Assembly: GCA_950295325.1 (NCBI GenBank)
Contig: OX485803.1
Location: 72,495,554-72,555,553, forward strand
Direction: 5' to 3'
Length of the DNA stretch: 60,000 nt
Source: Polytrichum commune
Lineage: Eukaryota; Streptophyta; Polytrichopsida; Polytrichales; Polytrichaceae
A model generated the notes under the pieces. It saw nothing but the letters and a program-made list of their open reading frames with translations, ran no database searches and was not told the origin of the DNA. This document shows, piece after piece, positions 54,358 to 60,000 of this stretch. A program made the translations under genes and the position numbers. The first letter of the stretch is position 1; each line of letters starts with the position of its first letter.

Positions 54358-54828
54358 AAATACAAGGAGGTAAAGGTCGAGAAGGAGTCCAAGGAGCTAA
54401 TGAAGAGTATACAACAGTCTTTGGAGGCCATCAAGGTAAATTTAGCAGAGAATCGCAAGCCAAGGCGGACCGTTCCAACAATTCGATCCAACATATGGTG
54501 TACCAAGTGTGGCCAATCGGGCCACTATACACATGAGTGCAACCAATCAACAACTAGGAGGGTACGGTTCGTGGACCAAGAGGGGTCCGTTTTCTGGGCA
54601 GAGGAAGTCGAGGAGGAGGAGGAAAGCCCAACCGTCTATCAGGTCGTGTCAAACCATGGTAGGGGAAACTCCTCTGGGTACTGGCCCGCAAATCCACCTC
54701 CGCGCTTAGGGGCGGGAAGAGGTTATCTTTCCCCCGCACCTCCAAGGTACCAACTCTACCCTGATCGCCCTACGGGTGTTTGTTATAATTGTGGAGCACC
54801 GGACCATTATGCCAACGTATGTCCACAT
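54358..54828 (+). pseudogene. gag: H1 gag, C-terminal block with two CCHC zinc knuckles
   Basis: The frame resumes at the duplicated Lys-Tyr codons and continues KEVKVEKESKELMKSIQQS, a coiled helix. A CTKCGQSGHYTHEC zinc knuckle (54499-54540), an acidic linker, a Pro/Gly/Arg segment and a second knuckle CYNCGAPDHYANVC (54781-54822) follow. CCHC knuckles bind the element's RNA. T2 cuts the gene a few bases after the second knuckle. Confidence 0.85.
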
Positions 54829-54969
54829 AACACTATATTCGTTAAATTGAGACTTTTTGGGCATTTTGAGACAATCACATAAATAAGAACAAGGATAAAT
54901 GGAACACATATTGGAGAAAGTTGTAAGATGCGAACACTTTGAAGCGGGTGTTTAGAACAAAAACCCCAT

Positions 54970-55240
54970 TAATAACTCATATTTGGGATTGTTTAGGGTG
55001 GGCAATCCAAACCTTAGGCCAAGTTGAAGGGGAAATCTTAAAACATTTATATTATCGCACAAAAACTTGTATGAATATGGTTTAGGTAGCGCAATCCAAA
55101 CCATAGATCATATTGAAGGGGAAATATGTGAACCAATATAATATAACATACAAAATATTCCAAACTCATATTTGTGATGGTTTAGGTAGGGCAATCCAAA
55201 CCTTAGACCATATTGAAGGGGAAATCATGTGACACTTATA
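54970..55240. repeat. T2 subterminal tandem repeats
   Basis: A phrase built of tttaggtagggcaatccaaa, ccttagaccatattgaaggg and gaaat occurs three times near 54990, 55080 and 55180. Subterminal repeats often bind transposase; that role is inferred. Confidence 0.75.
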
Positions 55241-55403
55241 TTATTGCAAAAAATACATACAAATTATGGCATGTAAAATGCATAGCATGCTAACACCACA
55301 CATCCATTGGATAGTGCGACCCAAAATGTTCTTGCCTATGGCTCACAACCCTACGCCTACTATGGCCTATCTAGCCTCGGAGACTACCTCTTTTTCTTTT
55401 GCT

Positions 55404-56169
55404 TCATTTTCTTTTGCTTTTTTTTTCTTTTGCCTCTTTTTCTTTTGTTGCGGCTTCTTTTGCTCGCATTGCTTCAACATTCCTGAAAATCTCCGCCCCG
55501 CGACTATAGCCATTCTTGGGGTGAGCGCCAACAATAACACATTTTGGATTCCGTCGGTCGCCCGAATTATACGACGAAGAATTCGAATACGATGAAGTAG
55601 ACTGTCTTGCATTCCTGGTCATGGAGTAGAAACGCTCCAACTCGACGGACGCACTAGACCGCATAGGTTCACGGGTGGGAGCAACCTGCAACGCGTGAAT
55701 GCAAGACCACATGTGTTAGTTTAGGGAGGAAGACCCAAACGTGTCACACGTTCATTTTTTAAGTGCGGGATGATTGTAATGCGCGGATAACCATGTTTTG
55801 GGGGGGGGGGTTCACCTTGTCACCGGGGACGTTCCCGTCGGAGTCGGCGAGGAGGGGCAATGCGTCCCGCAAAGGAATAGGAAGGGTGCCACTCTTCGTT
55901 GGCCGAGCGTCCATCCGCAGCCGCCGTTGAGGTAAACTACTGCCGCCGGGCCGAGAGGGGGACGTCCGGACGCATTTGCGATTTATGCCCTTGAGCGGCG
56001 ACGGGGACGGAGATGGCCGGAAGATTTGCTTGGGTGGGGGGCTATCGACGACGCCGGCGTCAATAGGCTCCTTGGAGTAGTCGATGGTGGACGCGGCGTC
56101 GTAGACGGTCTCGTAGAAGAAGCTCCCCAAGTTTGATTCGCTGACGATGTCAATCGAGGGCTCCAAACG
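55404..56169 (-). CDS. T2 copy of the T1 small gene family
   Basis: Exon A 56169-55816 (after acceptor catcag) and exon B 55685-55404 (after ttgcag) join in phase 0 across intron 55815-55686. Exon A: FFYETVYDAAST, DAGVVDSPPP, PSPSPSPLKG, ending VPGDK. Exon B: VAPTREPMRSSAS, SYNSGDRR, GYSRGAEIFRNVEAM and a Lys/Glu tail ending KSKRK. Order, intron position and phase match the T1 gene at 30410-31328. At least one 5' exon must lie at higher coordinates. Function unknown; the basic tail is consistent with nuclear localisation. This copy shows no internal frame break in the exons seen. Confidence 0.65.
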
Positions 56170-57059
56170 CTGATGGGAAAATTAAAACAAACAAAACCCA
56201 AGGGGAGGGGGGAACATGTGAAAATCGATATACAATTGAGGCATAATATATCACACACAATGGCACACCATGTAGTATCTCAAATGAGTTTATTATATTT
56301 TGCGTGAGAGTACAACTCTCTGTACATATAGTCCTTCGGATCCATGTATGGGAGGAAGCATCCTTGGGTGGATCCTCTAGGAACGTCACACTCAAATTTC
56401 ACTTGACAGTGTAAGTTTTAGGAAACTTGTTTTCAATCTTAAGTGATTGTTTTTTTCCTTATGAACACATTTTAAGGTCAATTAGGTTTAGGTGTAGCCA
56501 TTCATATAAAAGACTAAGAAAAAACCATGTGTTTTCAACCTTGAAAAGGTTGTTAGCAAAGAATTTCAGGAATGAACTGTGTATACTTATAACTTTAGGA
56601 ACCAAGTAGGAATGCAAAATAATATCAATTCTCTTTGGTTTTATTTTTGCATGGTAACTTCTGAACCTAATAATGCTACCTACTCCTTATTTGCAAAAAA
56701 TAGGTACTAAAACAATAGGTAGGGTCACTTGACCTCTAGGAACACAACTTTCCGGGGGCAACATCATTAAGGACACCTACATTGATTTATTTTTGTGTTT
56801 TAGCTCATCCCAAAGCTACTCCTCGGCATCTTCTAGTGAACCAGTGGGCCATCTATTGGAAAAAAACATGGTGAACATGCAAAGTGCCCTCCATGCCAAA
56901 TTTTCAGGAATCCCCGGAATGGCATAGGAAACTTTCCTGCCAAACGTTCCTACGGTGGTATTCATGATTCCCACCTCTCACTTTTTCCACTTTAATTCTG
57001 AGCTGTCGGATTGAGAGCACTTTTCCTCCAAGTCACTAGATCATTAACGAACTGATAAG
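56170..57059. other. Non-coding stretch in T2
   Basis: AT-rich with no supportable gene. It may hold 5' exons or leaders of the divergent genes on either side. Confidence 0.4.
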
Positions 57060-57509
57060 ATGGAGTTAGCGAAAAATTCTGGACCTACTTTGCTGAGAGA
57101 ATGTTTTACCGCCGATTTTCTAAAGTTCCTAAGTGATGTTTGCCGCCTTTCACTTGCCGGCTATGGTGGTTTCAGGATCGGAAGCTCCAACACAGTGGGT
57201 AGTGCCAAGACGTGTAGCATTAGACTGAAGTGGGTTGTCATGGGATTTGAGAGACCGAGGCAGGTTTTGGGTGTAAAACACTCCCAGACACTCATTACAG
57301 ATTTCTTCAAGGGTTCGAATGTAAGGCATGAAGAGGGAGTCTCATCCGAGAGTGTTTCGTCTTGCGAATGCACTGGCTCATCGGCACCTTCTAATTCTTC
57401 CTCGTCTTCTCAGAGTATCCATGGGTTTGCAACCTCCAAAAGTTCTCCTCCTTTGTCATTTACATCAGCTTGCTCTTTGAGTCGTGTTAGTGAGACATGC
57501 ATGTTATAG
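57060..57509 (+). CDS. 149-residue frame with PIP-box-like motif, probably 5' part of the next gene
   Basis: ATG at 57060. GFRIGSSNTVGSAKTCSIRL leads to HSQTLITDFFKGS, where QTLITDFF fits the QxxhxxFF PCNA-binding pattern, then a Ser-rich tail. PCNA-binding boxes occur in several DNA-transposon proteins. The frame is the same phase as the following block and is separated from it by two stop codons within 30 bp, so an unrecognised intron or a stop may divide one gene. Confidence 0.45.
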   Translation: MELAKNSGPTLLRECFTADFLKFLSDVCRLSLAGYGGFRIGSSNTVGSAKTCSIRLKWVVMGFERPRQVLGVKHSQTLITDFFKGSNVRHEEGVSSESVSSCECTGSSAPSNSSSSSQSIHGFATSKSSPPLSFTSACSLSRVSETCML

Positions 57510-57533
57510 GGTTATTCATTGACCTCCAATTAG

Positions 57534-60000
57534 ATGGCAAACCAACGGAATAGAAAAATGCCAGGTCAAGGTACACGAGAGCGTCTTGCTAGAGAATTAG
57601 AAGTGTCTCAGAAAAGACAGGCTCAAAATGAACGGCAAAGACGGTGTAGACAGAGAAGGTCTGAAGGTCTGAGAGTTCTGTGCGAGGAACTAGACTCCCA
57701 AGGGTCTGAGGATAGCAACATTGATGTGGAGAGGTCAACGTCTAGGATGGCAGAGAATTTTGCCCTTCAATGGTATCAAGAAACAGCAGGAAGGGGTCTA
57801 CAATATCAAAGGTCATTGATTCCCAAAATATTGAAACATGTTGTTTGGCAAAATGTCCTCCCCAACTACTCTGAAATGGAACATGCTTGGGAAACTGTAG
57901 GGAATATTGCTAGGGGGTGGCAACAAATCAAAGGTTGTCACTCCAATGATGATCAAAGGGCTAGGAATGTTATCATTCCTATGGTTGCCAGTAGGAATAC
58001 AAATATGAGGCAGACAAGCCTTCTCACTGGCATCCATAGGAGGAATTTCCATGTTGGGATAGCGAGGCGGTTGAGTTTAGATTCCCGTGTAGATAGGTCT
58101 TTGTGGGCTCTTTCTGGAAAATCAAAGCGTATAGATGCCACGCCTTCAAATGTGCGTGAACTCATCGTTGAATTCTGGTGCCTTAATTCAAGGGTAAGTC
58201 CTAACAGAAAGGATGTTGTGAGGAAACGAATCGACAGTGGAATGTGGGAGACGCATGCAACCCACCACCTCATGGAATCTCAGGTACACCTTGCCATGGC
58301 CCTCTTCTATATTCATTAGAATGCTAGTATAATGAAACATGCACAATGTTAAGGGCAATTGGAAATTTTAGGGAGTGGTGTCATTATTGGTTTATGTTTT
58401 TTTAGGCTTGAAATGACAACACTCCCCTAGGAGTTTTTTTTGAGTGCTTTCATTTTTTTTTCCATTCTTGACAAGGCTTGTGTTAGTTTGGTGTCTTTGC
58501 TAAGGTCCAGTGCCCTTGTGATGTTCATTCTGTGCACCATTGCAAAATTATTGTTTCCACCTTCACACACATGTAGCTCCTACTGTTTGGGCTCATTTTA
58601 GGAAGTCGTAAAGGGTTTGTTGGACTTTACCTCACTCATAGGCTGGTGTTTGAGGGTCCTTGTTTTTGTCGGGTCTAAGATTAGGGTTCTCTTCATCATG
58701 ATGTGGTCCTCCTTGATTTAGGAAATTTAGAATAATCATGGAATGATTTCGTTTCATCAGGGGCTTCCTTGCATTTTTGCAACATTAGATTGTGATCTAC
58801 TGTGATGTCCAAGGTCTTGCCATTTTTTACGGCGGTTCCTGGGGTTCTAATCCATTCACAATTTAGTCCTTAAGGCTCCTAAAGATTTGTAGGCTTACTG
58901 AGGAGGTCCCCTCAATCTTGGAACAGTTTTATTTGGATCTTTCCTAGTGACTTGGATCCTATAAAGGTTTGCAGAGTTTAGATTATTTCCTGGTGGTTCC
59001 TGTGGATATATAATTTTCCTTAAGCCTCTAATTTTGGTTCCCAAGCCTTCAATCCAATTACTGTGTTGGAGACGAAGTATCCTTTTCATGTGATATTGTT
59101 CCTGTAGTGGTTTCAATGTTTTAGGATTTTCTTATGATTCCTACCCTTCATTCCTATGTTTCCTGATGATTGGCCACATTCTTAATGATTCCTACTTCTT
59201 CTATCTATGGTTCCTGATGAGTCGCATTTGTCCTGCAGAAACATCTCTTTTGTACTTTGTCCTGATCCTCAATGCTACATTTCAAATTGATACACCCCAT
59301 TCATGATGATTTGTGTTCTACATTCCTATGTTTCCTGATGACTAACCTTGTTCCTAAGGATTCCTTTTTTGATAGTATTTTTCCTGATTATCCGCATTTT
59401 TCCTGACGTACCACCTCTTTCCTGGACAGTCAAGTTCCTGAATGCTAGATTTCCAGATGGTACACCCCAGTCCTGATTCCTAATCTATATTTATGTGTTT
59501 CATGCTTTAGTTATTGAATTCACAAATGTTTTGTGTAGTGTGAACATCCATTAATATATTTGAAATGCTCTATGTTTTTGCAGCTTTCTTTGTACACTCG
59601 ATTCAAAGAGGAAAATCCAAATGTGGAAGTTGGCCTGCGCATATTTGAGACATTGAAGCCTTGGTATGTGAAGAGGTTGCAGGAATTCAATTCTTGTTGC
59701 TGCCGCTATCATGTGCAGATTGCAGAATTGAAAGAAGGCTTCAACAACATGAGACGACGAACCTTGCACCAATCCTGTAGCTGTAATTGTGTCGTGTGTG
59801 GTGCACGTGCTCCCGAAACACCATGTTGGGCTTCCTCATCTACAGTTGAAGGTGTAAGGGCCCTGTGCGATTTGGTGCTTTGTCCAAAACTAGAGTCCAT
59901 GGACTTCCACAAGCTTCAGTGCATAAGAGGAAATTGTCATGATTGTGGTGTGTGGAAATTGCAATTGTGTCCTCATGAGGTGGACCCCAATTCCACAACA
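57534..60000 (+). CDS. Transposon-type protein with Cys-rich C-terminal region, partial
   Basis: Exon 57534-58283 starts MANQRNRK with a basic RQAQNERQRRCRQRR helix and ends ESQ|GTACAC. A 1.3-kb intron (58284-59583) ends tttgcag. The next exon, starting LSLYTRFKEENP, is open to the window end. It contains LKPWYVKRL, CCCRYHV, CSCNCVVC, and CIRGNCHDCGVWKLQLC, a Cys pattern seen in large transposon-associated protein families of plants and animals. A C-terminal nuclease domain would lie beyond the window. It may be the T2 transposase or an independent insertion; it is not closely similar to the T1 DUF7869 protein in the part visible. Confidence 0.55.
58880..59500. repeat. Degenerate short repeat (tttcctgatga) in intron
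   Basis: tttcctgat- and gattccta-type phrases recur a dozen times within the intron of the Cys-rich gene. No further function can be assigned. Confidence 0.5.

Larger units (their letters stand above)
10786..54828 (+). mobile_element. Host element H1: Ty3/gypsy retrotransposon split by nested insertions
   Basis: H1 begins with a 5' LTR at 10786 and an Asp-tRNA PBS. Its gag gene survives as three blocks: 11301-11934, 42764-43136 and 54358-54828. Subtracting R1 plus one TSD (30834 bp) keeps the reading frame, and the third block joins the second at a shared aaatac codon pair, so the pieces were once one gene. T2 interrupts H1 at 54829; its pol and 3' LTR are not in the window. Confidence 0.8.
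54829..60000 (-). mobile_element. T2: second T1-type transposon, right end inward, runs off the window
   Basis: It begins with AACACTATATTCG directly after H1 coding sequence and continues gttaaattgagactttttgg, closest to the T1 right end. About 575 bp inward is a homologue of the T1 small gene reading toward this end, the same arrangement as in T1. The flank reads acat rather than TTAA. The far end is outside the window, so the limits and the ownership of the genes beyond 57 kb are uncertain. Confidence 0.65.

Noticed and set aside
1-60000. tRNA, rRNA or organelle-derived genes
   Set aside because: I saw no cloverleaf-like or rRNA-like sequence by eye; a tRNAscan or Rfam run would be needed to exclude them fully.

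Overview
The window looks like nuclear DNA of a land plant, probably one with a large, repeat-rich genome such as a fern, lycophyte or bryophyte. The evidence is spliceosomal introns, a run of plant-type TTTAGGG repeats, a DWARF27-like exon pair, a ZF-HD-like zinc-finger gene, and Ty3/gypsy LTR retrotransposons primed by initiator-Met or Asp tRNA. I cannot name the species.

Layout. 1-5 kb holds two host-like genes on the minus strand (a two-exon cysteine-rich zinc-finger protein and the last exons of a DWARF27-like protein), then a four-unit tandem repeat. 5-10.8 kb is mostly non-coding; it contains a 936-bp foldback element with a G/C-rich minisatellite and an old truncated LTR. From 10.8 kb onward almost everything is one stack of nested mobile elements.

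The stack. (1) Host element H1 is a Ty3/gypsy element with a 420-bp LTR, an Asp-tRNA PBS and a gag gene. Its gag is now in three collinear in-frame pieces at 11301-11934, 42764-43136 and 54358-54828. (2) R1 (11935-42763, TSD ggcag) sits in H1 gag. It belongs to a chromodomain Ty3/gypsy family with 974-bp LTRs that also gives R2, R3, a solo LTR and an old relic. (3) T1 (15146-31730, TSD TTAA), a 16.6-kb terminal-inverted-repeat DNA transposon, sits in R1. (4) R3 (33472-40518, minus strand, TSD gtgaa) sits in the R1 integrase region. (5) A solo LTR (26911-27882, TSD gctcc) sits in an exon of the T1 cargo gene. (6) X, an unclassified ~4.1-kb insertion with a 690-codon gene, sits in H1 gag and was itself hit by R2 (46880-54011, TSD gggag). 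(7) T2, starting at 54829 and leaving the window, is a relative of T1 entering H1 after its second zinc knuckle.

The most interesting part is T1. It carries a DUF7869-type protein (candidate transposase, minus strand). Divergent from it is a four-exon gene of about 1609 codons that combines a ParB/DGQHR-like motif, a degenerate DNA-methyltransferase-like motif, a coiled coil and an FCP1/NIF-type HAD phosphatase domain. A small basic-tailed gene, also present in T2, lies next to the right end. T1 is studded with at least 26 copies of a 22-bp CpG-rich palindrome (core ACGAACGCGCGTTCGT). These cluster upstream of both divergent genes and near the ends of the big gene's introns. I found none outside T1. 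Palindromic sites clustered around a gene with a ParB-like motif make a self-contained site-plus-binder system a testable idea; this is inference.

The R family is defective in a shared way. All three full copies lack the reverse-transcriptase core, share one integrase stop codon and carry tandem ~229-bp duplications, yet their LTR pairs look identical, which suggests recent mobilisation in trans.
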